Below, one piece after another: positions 23,070 through 34,760 of a stretch of DNA of 64,000 bases. Below the pieces are notes generated by a model, which saw only the letters and a program-made list of their open reading frames with translations, ran no database searches and had not been told where the DNA came from. The translations under genes and the position numbers were made by a program. Every line of letters begins with the position of its first letter. Positions within the stretch are counted from its first letter, which is position 1. The DNA is from Chrysophaeum taylorii (lineage: Eukaryota > Sar > Pelagophyceae > Pelagomonadales > Pelagomonadaceae), in the NCBI GenBank assembly GCA_029834535.1, contig JAQMWT010000044.1, positions 124,001-188,000 of the forward strand. Direction: 5' to 3'.

Positions 23070-25660
23070 TAGCGAGCGACGAGCGAGCGATAAGGGAGGT
23101 ACGTAAGGATACTAGATATGGAGAACCAAAGGGGTAAGCGTCATAGCATATTGACACAGGTCCCCAAAAAAGAAAGAAAAGAGAGATGGTTCATGTTGTG
23201 TGGTTCGTGGTATGTTGTCACAGTTGCCCAGAAAGAAAGAAAGAAAGAAGAGGGAGTGGGAACGTATAAATCAGCGAGTATGGAAACGAGCGCGAAGGAG
23301 CAGGTGTGCTCAGTGCTCCGAGTGAATTTGTTGCTAAGATTATCAATGCGCGGTATGTGCTGGAGATCCATCCATGATGCGGTTTCTATGGCATTCCGCA
23401 GCACTGTGAGGCGAACTTGAGTGACGATTGTTTGCATCGAAACCGTTTTTGGTTGAAGGTCAAAATCGCCACGGAGCTTTGCCACGAAAATTTTGCCAGC
23501 ATACAATGCAAGAAGTTCAGCTTCGAAAGAAAATCGTGCGAGAATACATTGGTTTCTGGAACAGTAAGATGAATAAGGAAGCCACCAAGTGCGAAACAGT
23601 AGGCAGACGTAGAATGGCGGTCATCAGGATAGTCAGCCCATCTTGTATCCACAGAAAAAGAAGTCCAGAGCTTCGGCCGAGAACGACGGGAGGGCTTGTG
23701 TGCGTAGCGTGCCAACGAGGCAACAAGCTACCAAGAATACGAAAATAGGGGATACGGGCCATGTATGCCTGATCTGGGGAGCCATCTGTCTGCGGCAGAG
23801 AGTCGAAGATCTTTCCGAGCAGGCCTGGATTCTGGCTTCTTCGAATTGTGCTCGGTTAGAATTTCCGTAAGAGCGTGGGACGCGAACGATCGCGGGCAAT
23901 GCGCAAGCCAACACGAGTGCGCAGGTCTACTTCGTTTTTGTCGGTAAACGCCTTGAACCGTGTCATGAAAGCATAGTCTAAGTGTCCAAGACAATTGCGG
24001 GAATGAGCCACTAAAACAAAAACAACTGTGCAGTTGATTATTATAAGATTGTAAGCTGCGTGCGTCGATAGATCCTCGAGAGCGAGGCCACACAATCGTT
24101 GTTAACAAGGAATCCCGTTCTGGGTGGATCCACCAGCTTCGACAACCTTGTTGTTTGCAGCCGTCGTAGTAGTGTAGCAGGTGCGGCGACATTTGTTACA
24201 ATGATTTTTGATCCGTCTTTTGGTTGTGTAGGCGAATATCCTTCAGGCGGCCACGCGTTAACATCCTCTGCAGTTTGCGCTTGAATGAGAAGGCAGAACT
24301 TGCATCTGATTTGTGCAGTGAACCCCAAGATACGTAAGAAAAAAAGCGTATAGTGACAACAATGATTGAGAGTTAGTATCGACACCATGCACATTTAAGT
24401 GTAGTCTTGCTTCGTAGGATTTGAAACGGCCTGATTCGTGCTTTTTGCGGAGGATCAACTTTAAAGTGCAGCAGCCAAAGTTGTAATATTCGTTGGCTCA
24501 CTTAGCCATCCAGGTTCCTCAGGATTTGTGTGAGCTTCACGCAAATGGGTTGAAACAATGCTGCTGTCATCCATTTAAGTATATTGCGATGCTTCATCCC
24601 TCGCTGCATATAAAGAGGCGACGTGCCTCGACATGTTGTGGATCAACAAAAGGAGTGCGCATGCAAACGAAAACTAGGATATATGTACAAAGAATGGACT
24701 CATTCTGATTGTTTTCGACAGCTTCTTGTTCGACGACATCTTTTTCACGCGCGGTTATTGGGTCAATAGTGTTCGTCGTGCTCTGTGGCAATACGGCTAT
24801 GTCCGTTTGGTTCTGAGCCGTTTGATTGGCGTCCAATTTTTACAACAACAACAGAATGGCGTTTTCGATTGTCGAGTTCGTGTTGGACGTACGTTCCCCG
24901 GGCGTTGCGCTTCTTGAGAATTGAGTAGAATGGCTCGCGCGTTCGGGTGATCTGTCTCGGTGAAGCCTGCGCATTCTCATCAAAAACAGGTGGGAAGACA
25001 ATTGGGGGTCATAATAAAACAGGTCGGGAAAGCGACGATTTACGATGGGAGGGGTTGACATTTCAACAACGACTTACGTAGTAGTGAAAAGAAGGTTTCA
25101 TCAAAAGAGACGTCAACGGACCTTTCAAAGACAGGACCATAACCCACAAAGCTGCCGGATATCGCTCTTGTTGGCCATTTGTCAGTATTGCAGCAGGGCA
25201 ACCCCATGCGCGTAGAAGTGTTTCTTCGTGTAGCACATTTCAAAGGGTGTCATAGAACCAAGATTAGATGTGGGCATACGCTCTGAGATGAACCGTTCCC
25301 ATTCTCAACCAACGCCAAAAATCAGCAGGTCGACAAGCGCGCGTACTAGACGGGCTCGAGTGATGTCCGCCGTTGCACGACGAGATCATTCTACAACACC
25401 TGAAAAAGCATGCGCCTGTGAGTTGTGCACGTCATTTGCACTGGCCCGTACAATGGTGCTCTCGACCCACCCGCAACGGTCCGTGGCAATAGAAGTGATC
25501 CATTTGGCATGTGCAGCATGGCTGGAGTCGAAGACGGGGGAACTGGCGCCAAAACTCATTTCAATCTGCCGTGTCGCGTGGCCACTCGGGCGATGCAACA
25601 AACGCGCCATCCCACTACAGACGATCCGCACGAATTTTGTCAACCCAGGATGCTAAGCCA
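23070..25660 (-). mobile_element. Ty1/copia LTR-retroelement fossil, older copy
   Basis: Minus-strand remains in the order expected for copia pol: integrase core and tail at about 25.65-25.05 kb (T-P-F-E-M and V-x-F-D-E type motifs), a variable linker, reverse transcriptase at about 24.45-23.75 kb, and RNase H at about 23.7-23.3 kb. The sequence at 23085-23170 resembles the terminal repeat of the copy at 54.6-56.5 kb (ACGTAAGGATACT, GGGGTAAG), so both belong to one family. It is clearly broken, with many (probably more than ten) disruptions, and no second terminal repeat was found. It looks old. Confidence 0.8.
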
Positions 25661-26340
25661 GCCGGCCGGCACCTCCGAGGTTTGCGGATGTTCTAGTAAG
25701 ACCCACCCCGATTAGTTCGTTCGTTCGTTCGCCCAAACGTGCTTCAACAACAACAGAGAACGTGGTTTCAACAACAACAACAACAGAGACTCCATTTCAC
25801 GTTGAAGCGAATCCACAAAGCGCTGTTTTCGAAGCGATATAGGCAAGCTTGGTCCAATGCAGATGAGCTCACAGCGCTATCTTTTCGGCTCCTGGGTACT
25901 GGTCAACCAGCCGCACCGCACGAAGCGCGAACCCAAAACGGTGTACGAGGCATCTACCTCGGCGGCGGTGCTGATATGCTTCCGCCGTCTGCACTTTACA
26001 TCGCCAATCACCGCGAGTCCCTTGTATAGATTCTGGTGACATGGGCAATTCCAAGCCAAGGTGTTTGTCAATAAGTTCATGGACGATCCGCGTATAATAC
26101 CCATCACCGCGCATCCTCGCCGGCTCCAGCCTTCACCGGAACCGACACCCTCGCTGCAACTTTCAGGTTGCCCGTCTGCGCATTTGACGCCACAGGCGAT
26201 GAAGATGACCAGTCTTCCGAGTCTGACTCCGATGCCCCACGCCCTGAGATCGGCTGGAACGCGGCTCCGATAGGGAAAATATGAGAGGCGCTCATTTCGC
26301 TCGTGACAAAATTTAGGTCGCGCGAACGGCACCCCGATAC
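25661..26340. other. No supported gene
   Basis: CAA-rich simple sequence at 25740-25792, then short protein-like plus fragments near 25855-26030 and 26060-26270 without a recognisable family. Confidence 0.4.
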
Positions 26341-27100
26341 CACCAGAGGAAAAAAAAAACATCGTGCCGTTTGTCGATCTCCTTGACTTTCGCCAAACAC
26401 CTCAGTCCACGTGGCACCTGGCGGTATAAAGGCACCGCCGCAACCCTAACCCGCTCAAAGCTCTTTGCGCATCTCGTCGCCAACCTGCAATCTACACCAT
26501 TGCCGGCTCTCGCCCGGACGTGGTTGGCCGCGTGCCCGTCGCGGACGATGCGTGCGAAAGCCTCTTACGCCTCGAGGGGGGTGGATTTTGGTTTCTCCCC
26601 AACTGCGAAAAACACCACAAAGATCCCAACCTACAAGACGCAGACGATTACACCAAAGAAGCGATCACAAGACGACTCTAGCAACGTGCGTTCGCGAACG
26701 CCCGTAAATCGAACCGAGTTCAGCCGCCAAAGTGGAGGAACAGCTTATGCTACTATCGAGAAGCAGTTCGAAAAAAAGCAACTAGGCGCACGAAATCACC
26801 AAACGTTCAACTCGAGCTGGAAGGAGGAGGGCTCTTTCAACGCGAGCCGACTTGAACCTACGAGGACATTTTGCGTCGTCGTTCTCGCTTCGGATCTGCC
26901 GCGCCTGCGATAGACGCACTGAACAACTCGCGGGAATCCCTGTTCAAAGACTGCGAAAACGACCACCTGCTTGGGCAGCCCCAACAAGGACCTGCGCTTC
27001 TAGATGTTTGTCGAGCAGAGGCAGTGCACCTCCTCGCCTTTGACCCGATGATGGTTCCGATATCACAAACTCGCGATTTCGAACACTCGCGGTGATCGGA
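26341..27100 (+). other. Protein-like plus-strand remnant, family unknown
   Basis: One plus frame reads like protein for most of 26350-27094 with a few stops, including a CEKHHKDPNLQ segment near 26605 and a Leu-rich end near 27030. It has no domain I recognise. It may be the decayed open frame of a mobile element, given the neighbours on both sides. Confidence 0.35.
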
Positions 27101-28560
27101 TTCACGACGACATCATAAAGGGAATGTTCTCAGACAATGGCGAACATGTATCATCATCAAAGAATTCGTCGATGGTATCACCGACCGATAAAGGGGTCTC
27201 TCGTACCACCAGAAGCCGCTCTCTCGACACACCTAGCTCTTAAAAGTCAAGATAGAGCACGGTGCCTACCTCAAGCACCAGATGTGTCGTCAACGGCTTT
27301 TCCTTCCTGAGTTGGACAGTGTGTACTCACCGTGGCTACGAGCCGCGCGCGCTAATCGCAGTTGCTACGCGCAATGCGGTTGTGCATGCACAGACCACGG
27401 TAGTGTGTCGCAGGCATTCGATTCGTCCAGAGCCTCATCAACAGAGCTATGTGGGTGGATCTTCCTAAAGGCGTCGTACAACGCTTGAAGCAGCAAAAAA
27501 TTTCGACGACAACTCAACCCGAAAGGGAAATTTGCATTCAGGTTGTGATCTGATCACAGCGTGTTTAATAGATACACCCCAATCGTCTTCTACCGTCCTG
27601 TTCTCTAAGCGTATGAATAAGCTCTTGAGAGACCTTGGCGTCGCCTGCAGCAGGAATGATGCCACACTGTTCACGAGTCATGACACTGATGACTCGCGCT
27701 CAGAAAAGAAAATGGAGGAATTCTGGAAGTGGAAGATTCCAGAAGTCTCCGAGAGCAGCTGGAAAAGTGTGTCAAATCATGAATGTTCACTATGTAGTGC
27801 GCGCGCAAGGCCTCCTCCTCCACGTTCGCCGACTGTGAGACCGCTTAGTGAGAGCGCCGGCGTGCACGTTCGTGTTGTTGGTGTCATGGGCCACACGTTC
27901 GAGTGGGATGGGCGGGAGGTCCCCCCCCCGCGGTGTCGTTCGTTCACAAGGCGCCGAGTGAACCTTGTTACTGGGGTCATACTTTCAGAGACACAAAGGG
28001 TTGATGAAAGTGTTGGCGTTCTTTAGTGAAGAAGAGCTGGACGCCCCTGGAACCTCTGCACGGACGACCAAGTCGAAGAAGTTGAGGGTCGCGGCGAACG
28101 TCGAGACAAAGCTGACGCTCGAGGCCCCGAAGGAAGGACCCATCGTAGTCTAGAGCTTCATCGCGCGCACATCGGGGACTAATAATCTGCCGGGTGAGAG
28201 CCACGACGCCGACAATGGCAGCAAGGACGACGAAGATCTTGATTTGGAAGACGACGATGACGGGAGAGAAAAAGAGCAACAAGATGGCACTACGGTCTAC
28301 TTCGATGAGTTTGAAGTTCCTCCTCCAGGCTTCTCGTTCGTCGACAAGCCGGCTTCCTTTCTTTTCTCCGCGAGGACGAATATAGTCGGGAGGGTGGTCA
28401 AGTTCAAGCCGCGGGCCCGGGTCTACATCTACGAAGTTCAGTGGGACAACAACAAACAACGCGCCTTGTCAGTCACCAGGGGTTTAAACTCGAAGAAAAG
28501 TACGTGGACGACACTCGAACTCCGACTGTTATAAAGGCTAAGGTTGCTGGTGCTGTCTGA
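27101..28560 (+). other. Plus-strand remnants including an acidic protein fragment
   Basis: Readable plus-strand stretches occur at about 27282-27488, 27700-27960 and 27990-28534. The last has a Glu/Asp-rich run near 28225-28270, then FDEFEVPPPGF and VGRVVKF..VYIYEVQWDN, which resembles the N-terminal part of some piggyBac-like transposases of protists, but no DDE domain follows. The call is open. Confidence 0.3.
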
Positions 28561-28680
28561 AGAAGACACTCCCCTCTGCTTCTTCCCGCCGGCGGCTTAT
28601 CCTAGAGAAGGTGCCGACGTCGACGAGACTCCTCGCCAGCGCCGCCGCATCGTCGACTGAGTTCGAAGCTCTCGAAGCTC

Positions 28681-30748
28681 TCAAACAGCGTTCTTCTTGC
28701 GCCCATAAGCGACTTGTGTGCGGAGAAACGCAATGCGATTTCGCGGGTAGTCCACTATGGCTCCCAACACCCGAATATCACGCGCTCCCAGCAGAAATAG
28801 ATGATCAGTATCGGCCACAATAGCAACAACTGGAACGGCCACGTCGTCCGCGAGCGCAATCCGCAATGCGACCCATTTGTGGAGAGTCGTTTTGTTCAAT
28901 CCTGACCCGTACAGGGTGCGCTCGACTGGAAGATCGCCCCGGTCAAGGATGATGCTATCCTTGGCCAGTTTTTCGACCATCCCACGACAAATATAGGAGA
29001 CATCAGCCATTCCATCCACGCCGAAAGTCGTTGCGAACTTCGGCCCGTCTCGTCGTCTATAAATATGACCAACTATAAACGTAAGTGTACCAGGGTCCAG
29101 GCAACCGATGGTGATGAGGTCTTGCTCGATCTTTTCCCCATCGCTCGGCGAAAGTGCAGTGTGATGACATCGTATCTCCGGTTTCGCATCGCCCGGCATC
29201 TGCGTCGTCACCGCTGCCATATCTGGCGTTCCACGTCCCGCGTCTGAATTTATATTGGCGCTCGCCGCTTCGGCTGCTTCCTCATTCCCCAGTTTCGCTG
29301 ACAACAAATTCTGACACTCCTCAATCGGAGGCACATATGTTTCCTCCTTTATCTCTTCTAGCAATCGTCGTTTCTCGTCCATCAAATCGGACATTCCCGT
29401 CAAAACTTCTCCTCCATCGGCGCCGCTGTGGTCGGCTCTGCTGCGACCAAAATTGTATCGGCTAAAACGGTCTCGGGTAAAACGGTCTCGGGGGGCCTTG
29501 TAGGAAAAGAAGACGTCTTCCCAGACGTCAACTCAAAAGGTCTAACGTCATTATCGTGAACTGCCCTGCAAGCACATTGACGAATGGGGGGACACTGGAA
29601 CCTGCGGCATGGGTTCGTCGGTCTCCGAATCTGAGTCTTCCCAGTACTGCGGAGAATCCAAAGTAGCATCTGACATTGTTTCCACATACGATGTAGAAGG
29701 CCACCGAACGATCCGAGCGTTGGTGGTATGTTGCTCCTGTTGCAATCGATGGCTGCTCGTCACAGCGACATCGGCAACATCATCGGAGACTCGGGCGGGG
29801 CGCGCCGTCGGGTAAAAGACAACTCCCGACGATGGCGGCGCGTCGCATAAAGATTGGAACGCGAAAATTGCGCTCGAATGTCCCGAACTATCCTGATATC
29901 TGCCTCCGTCATACTTGTCATCGTAATGTCGATGACGTCGGCGCCGGCGCGAATTGCGACTAGAGCTCCGGTGACGGCAAGGACTCGGGCTGCTTTGAGC
30001 AGTATGGGCTTTTCGATCAGGGCTCTGGCTTCGATGTCGGCGTGACGATCGTCTAGAAGGTGATCGTCCGTCTCGCTGTCGTGTAGAAAACGACGTAGTA
30101 TCCTTGATGCCTCTGACTTCGCTCACCATGGTTGCCATTGTGGTTCCAAGATCGGTGAGGGCCGTTTGAATTTCATTAGGAGGCTCCGATCCGTGCGTGG
30201 CGTTCGCATGAGATGCATCATCACGCTTCGCCCAATCGGACCGCGATATGGGCTGCTTCTTCTGCTTACGAATTCGCTTCCACATCGCACAGGAGTAACG
30301 ATCCGGATCGCGGTTGCAAACTACGCGATTTCCGTGTTCATCTTCATCATGGGTGGTCCAGAAGAACCCACAGTGCCTGCACGTTCTCTTGCCCCACAAA
30401 AAAAAAGATCTCGTAAAATCAGCGGATCCGTATTCCCAGACGGTTTATCCGCATCTTGCTGGCAAAACGCTCAGCTAATCGTTCATTTTCGCGACGTCTC
30501 CGCTCGAGGTCTTCACGAAGTCGACTTCGGGCTGCAGATCCGCGCTCAATAGTCACACGCTCGCCACGGTCCGGAGTCGTTGGACTCAACGGCGAAAAAA
30601 TGGCAGTATCCGGAGGCACATCAGGGGGCACGTCAGCAACGTCGACTGCCTCGGCCTCTCTTAATTCACCTTCCTCGCGGCCTATCTCAGGGGCGGCGGG
30701 AAGAACTGGAGGAGATTCTTCCTCACGCACGTCTGCGTTTATCTCCAT
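28681..30748 (-). mobile_element. Retroelement fossil: gag-like part and retropepsin-like part
   Basis: Three minus-strand coding stretches in order: about 110 codons from an ATG at 30748 (acidic, then Arg/Glu-rich helix), about 280 codons ending at 29551 (a C-x-x-C..C zinc-knuckle-like start, then an Arg/Ser-rich segment) and about 240 codons ending at 28681. The last shows the layout of a retropepsin, with a D-x-x-x-x-D-x-S-Y-I loop region and an L-L-G-x-x-D-I-R-x-L-G-A-I-V-D-Y segment near its end. No reverse transcriptase or integrase follows and no terminal repeats were found. The element is incomplete and broken in a few places. LTR family uncertain (Ty3- or Bel-like by the protease). 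Confidence 0.55.
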
Positions 30749-31740
30749 ACTATATCAAAATATCGATCAAGAATCTCGAAACACGTCCGGATCCGATCAC
30801 TCGAAGTAATTTACGTTGATTCCAACAACGCTATCTGTCTCTGTAAAAACAGCACTCGCGGAATTCCAATCCGCTGGCAATTCAAAAATGCCCGTGGGTA
30901 GCGATCCCAGTCGCTAAACAGCTTCCGCCGTTCAGTTATACCCAAATCAATTCCCGGGAGAATGCGCTGCGATTTCCAACTCGCACGCGTGTTCGTCGTC
31001 ACTCGGAACGCACGAACACAAACAACGTTCGCGTATATTCTCAACGCAAACCGGTCCACTGGAACTCCGCGTGCTTGATCAGGGCACACGTGCAAATCCG
31101 GACCACGTATATACAATACGTACGGCGGCACTCGAGTGTTCGTCGGCGACCGACATAGTCGCACGATCTCGTGTACTCCACCACGTATGGCGGCACACAA
31201 AAAAACCACTCCCGACCCCCGGGTGACAGACAAATGGGGTACTCACCGACTCGTCCTAGACCTCACTGAACGAGGAAAACACGGACTCGGGGTCGGATAT
31301 GCTCGCCACACACCTTGCTCGCGCTCACCAAGCCTCTCAACAAGATGGATGGAGAGATGGTATATATGATAGCAAGAATGCTACAAGAATGCTGCAAGAA
31401 TGCTTCTCACGAGGGAGAGGTATGATGTCACTAGGAAGGTAGGGAAAGGCGTCCCGTTGAACGGATATCATCACGCAAAAAGAAAGAAAGGGTAAGCCTT
31501 AGCGGTCAGGAGTTGCGGCCACAGTTCGTGTTCCGGCGATCCGTTGCGGGCGTCCGTCGAGGACTGAACAGCTTAAAACGTTTTTTATAACGGGCCAAAA
31601 TATAATTTCGTTTTATACCGGTATTATTTTATTTTAATATTATATCGTTTTTTCGTTTGTATTTTTCAATTTTCGCTTTGAAAACCCTCTCAGAGCGTCA
31701 GTACTTGGTTGTCCAGTACTTTTGAGAGGCGGCTGCGCGT
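30749..31740. other. Spacer with an AT-rich block
   Basis: A minus-strand stretch at 30811-31233 is open for 140 codons but has no ATG and may be part of the neighbouring fossil. 31570-31680 is strongly AT-rich in an otherwise GC-rich region, and 31690-31730 can fold (AGTACT..AGTACT with CTCTCA/TGAGAG outside). No host gene seen. Confidence 0.45.
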
Positions 31741-31839
31741 TGCAAACAATTATGGGTCGCATAACCTAACTGGTGGGTAGGGTTAAGGATTTGTGCATGG
31801 CAGGGGAATCCAAAACTGAATGGTTTTTTTTGAGTTCTA
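31741..31839 (-). repeat. Inverted repeat, right arm
   Basis: Reverse complement of 20418-20510, slightly longer through small insertions. It ends 40 bases before the start codon of the nitronate monooxygenase gene, so it may form part of that gene's upstream region. Confidence 0.85.
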
Positions 31840-31878
31840 AGCAGCACCGTTGTGCATTTACTCAAGTCGAGGAGCACG

Positions 31879-32868
31879 ATGAAATGGCCTTCGCGGCGAT
31901 TCCTTGACCTCGTCGGCGTCGAATTGCCGATTATTCAGGCGCCGATGGCCGGCGCGAACGGCGCCGCGATGGCGAGCGCCGTGACGCGGGCGGGGGGCGT
32001 CGGGTCGATTCCGATGGCCGTTGGGGGGGGAGTGTCGCGGCTGCCGGACGAGCGGCCGTTGAATTTGAATTACTTTTGTCACGCGGAGCGCGCCCGCGAC
32101 CCCCATCGCGACGCCGCGTGGCGCGCCGCCCTCGGGGAACGATTCACGGGGGGCGAGGAGGCGCGGCGTCGGCCGTTCGGAGCCGCAGACGTCGCTTTTC
32201 TCGAAGAATTGAAACCGGAAATCGTATCTTTCCATTTCGGAATTCCCGAAATTCTTCGCGTTCCTCCAGGAATCATCGTCCTGGCAACGGCGACGAGCGT
32301 CGCGGAAGCAAAATTTTTGGAACCGCACGTCGACGCGATCATCGCCCAAGGTTGGGAAGCTGGTGGGCATAGGGGGTATTTTTTGAAGGATGGCGAAATG
32401 GGTACCCTAGCCCTCGTTCCTCAAATTGTCGATGCCGTTAAAATCCCCGTGATCGCGGCCGGGGGGATTTCCGATGGCCGCGGGATTGCGGCGGCCTTCG
32501 CGCTCGGCGCCGACGCGGTCCAGATTGGAACGACCTACTTGCGAACGGCGGAAAGTACGATAAAGTACGGCCACCGTTTAGGGGAAGACACCGTCGTCAC
32601 CAACGTCTTCTCCGGTCGGCCTGCGCGAGGTCTGACGAACCGCCTGGTCGAGGAGGTCGGCCCCATAAACCCGAACGCCCCCCCTTTTCCCCAGGCCGCC
32701 GCCGACACGGCCGCGTTGCGGGCCGAGAGTCCCCTCGACTTTGGCCCCCTCTGGTCTGGCCAGGCCGCGTCTCTCGCGCCTCCGTTTCGCTCTTCGGAGG
32801 ACCTAACGCACCACCTCGCAACGGACGCCCAGGACGTCCTCCGACGCCTCGCCTCCTTTGCCCCTTGA
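31879..32868 (+). CDS. Nitronate monooxygenase (2-nitropropane dioxygenase family)
   Basis: An uninterrupted 329-residue frame starting at the ATG at 31879; codons upstream are open but lack an ATG. The fold is an FMN-binding TIM barrel. PIIQAPMAGANG near residue 17 and VIAAGGISDGRGIAAA with GADAVQIGT near the end bind the flavin phosphate. The QGWEAGGHRG motif holds the catalytic His164. These enzymes oxidise propionate 3-nitronate and other alkyl nitronates with O2, a detoxifying role; they are soluble and need no partner. The gene has no intron, unlike ENY2 and the LRR genes, and fits the bacterial and fungal family in length, so transfer from bacteria is possible but not shown. Confidence 0.92.
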   Translation: MKWPSRRFLDLVGVELPIIQAPMAGANGAAMASAVTRAGGVGSIPMAVGGGVSRLPDERPLNLNYFCHAERARDPHRDAAWRAALGERFTGGEEARRRPFGAADVAFLEELKPEIVSFHFGIPEILRVPPGIIVLATATSVAEAKFLEPHVDAIIAQGWEAGGHRGYFLKDGEMGTLALVPQIVDAVKIPVIAAGGISDGRGIAAAFALGADAVQIGTTYLRTAESTIKYGHRLGEDTVVTNVFSGRPARGLTNRLVEEVGPINPNAPPFPQAAADTAALRAESPLDFGPLWSGQAASLAPPFRSSEDLTHHLATDAQDVLRRLASFAP

Positions 32869-33206
32869 GACACGCCCTGCTTGTTTGTTTGTTTGTTTGT
32901 CTGAAAAACTTATTATGGTGAGCACAACTCCCGGGCCAGAATGGGCCCGGGCGAACACAAAGGAGTATTGTTGGTTGTTGTTCGCAGAGGGTAAAGAAGC
33001 GAGACGGTCCCAAAAAAAAATTCACAAATGACAGTTGTGGGAACACGAGGTAAGCACCGCGCGTCATCAACATCACGCGCATCAAGGATTTGTTTTTCAA
33101 TCAATCGCGAAGTCATAAAACGTCAAGCTGGCAAGTACGAGCGGTTGCAGCAGCCGCGTAACTCACGCCGTCAAAGTGGGATGCGGGCAGGAAGTCAAAA
33201 AAAATG
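32869..33206. other. Short intergenic stretch with a (TTTG)n tract
   Basis: (TTTG)5 at 32880-32900 just after the stop codon of the oxygenase gene. Nothing else that I can support. Confidence 0.5.
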
Positions 33207-34760
33207 GTGACGCGACGAGGGTTACGACAAGAGCGTGATATTCAAGAAATCCCAAGCTGTCGGGTGGCTCAAAAAATTTTGGATATGCGAGCAACTTAAC
33301 CTTTACGCCGCGCGTCACGAATGGCCGATAAAAGATGCCCGGAAGAGAAAGGATGGACATCCGCAGGCATATAAGACGCTCGAGCTGTGTTAGCAAGAGT
33401 GAAGAAGTCAACCCCACCAAAAAACAGACGGCGCCGCTGGAACGAGGCGACAGCAAACCAGCGTCCGCCGAAGTGCGGTGTGCAAGAAGGGTCGCTCCAC
33501 ACCGGCCGCGAGGCCATCAGCAAGATTTTGGAGAGGCTCGAGACAAAGGTAGACTGGGAGGAAGAAGATCTGCGATATTTCCGGGTGGCCTCGCACCCAC
33601 TCGAGGAGGTCAAAAAAACGAACCGTAATGTGCCGTTAACCGTGCGCAATCCCAAATTCATATCGCTGGATGTGACTTGGGCGCGCGCTGCGAGAGGCCA
33701 GAATGCATGCGCGAGCACAGCGCCTATTATTATTATTATTATTATTATTGTCAAGGACAGCTTTTTCACGGGTATTAAACAACCTCCGAGAGGGAGAGTA
33801 CATCACGAAGGGACCAAAGTGCAGTTAGATTCTGCCCATGTCCCCAGCACGATACGCAGAGAGCGCGATCGAAAATGGCGAGCTCCGCCCTCGCCTTTGG
33901 ACGTGGATCCGTCGCTGGCTGGCCACGTAGAGGTGATCGGTCTACAGCCATCATCATCGCGGACGACGTAGACGTCGTCGTCAAATTCCATTTTTCTAGA
34001 AAACTACCTGGGCTCGATGCACGCCGAGGACGCTGTTTCTCGCCCCCGCAGAAGAAAAGGCAGCTTATCTCCTTTTGGCCTCGAACTGTGGATACTCGCA
34101 TCCCCTTTTTACACGAACTCGAGCCTAAATATACGAAGAATGTGCCTGCGTTTAAAAACGCGCGTCGCCAAAAAAAAGCCTAGCTGGAAACATCCCCCCT
34201 CCGGACGACATCGAATATCTCTCGCCGACAACAACTCCGCAGGCCATATGTTGCGGCCGGGTTTCAAGATGCTCTTCTGCGCCAATTTCGCGGCCGGGGT
34301 CGCTCTCAACAACAAGGTCAACGAAGATCTGGTCGCTTTGATGACCGTGATGTCCAACTGGCGACAGACAGACAGACAGACAGACACCTCGCGATCTCGC
34401 TGGCGCTGGGATTAGCCGACGCCCCTCGTTAAGTCCTAGGGGGATATCTTCGGCGTATCGAGACTTATGACTTCCCCGTCGGACCGATGCCCTTTGTCGG
34501 GTTCTCGGGCCATCGGTGTGATATGGTGCCTGTTGCGTGACGAGTGTAGACCTAGGAGGTCGTCGAGCCAAGCCAAACGTCGAGGCGCTTCAAAAGAGCC
34601 AGAACGGATGAGCGCAATAATTCTGGCGGGCCCATTTTCGACGACAGAGCCGCTCTACGCTTTCGCGCCATGGACAGAATTATTTATGCGGGCGAAAGGT
34701 GGTGTTCTTCTTGACAAGTTGAGCCTGGAGGGCGGCGGCGCACCAAAAAAATGAGGACTT
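33207..34760 (+). other. Unresolved plus-strand coding remnants
   Basis: Protein-like plus fragments follow one another: about 33213-33390, 33387-33971 (open for 194 codons without an ATG at its start, with an Ile run from an (ATT)n tract at 33724-33749), 34190-34414 and 34440-34530 (YDFPVGPMPFVGFSG). They may be exons of one gene or a decayed element frame. I found no convincing set of splice sites and no family. Confidence 0.35.

Noticed and set aside
30811-31233. 140-codon minus frame
   Set aside because: Contains no ATG and no domain; left as spacer or part of the fossil beside it.
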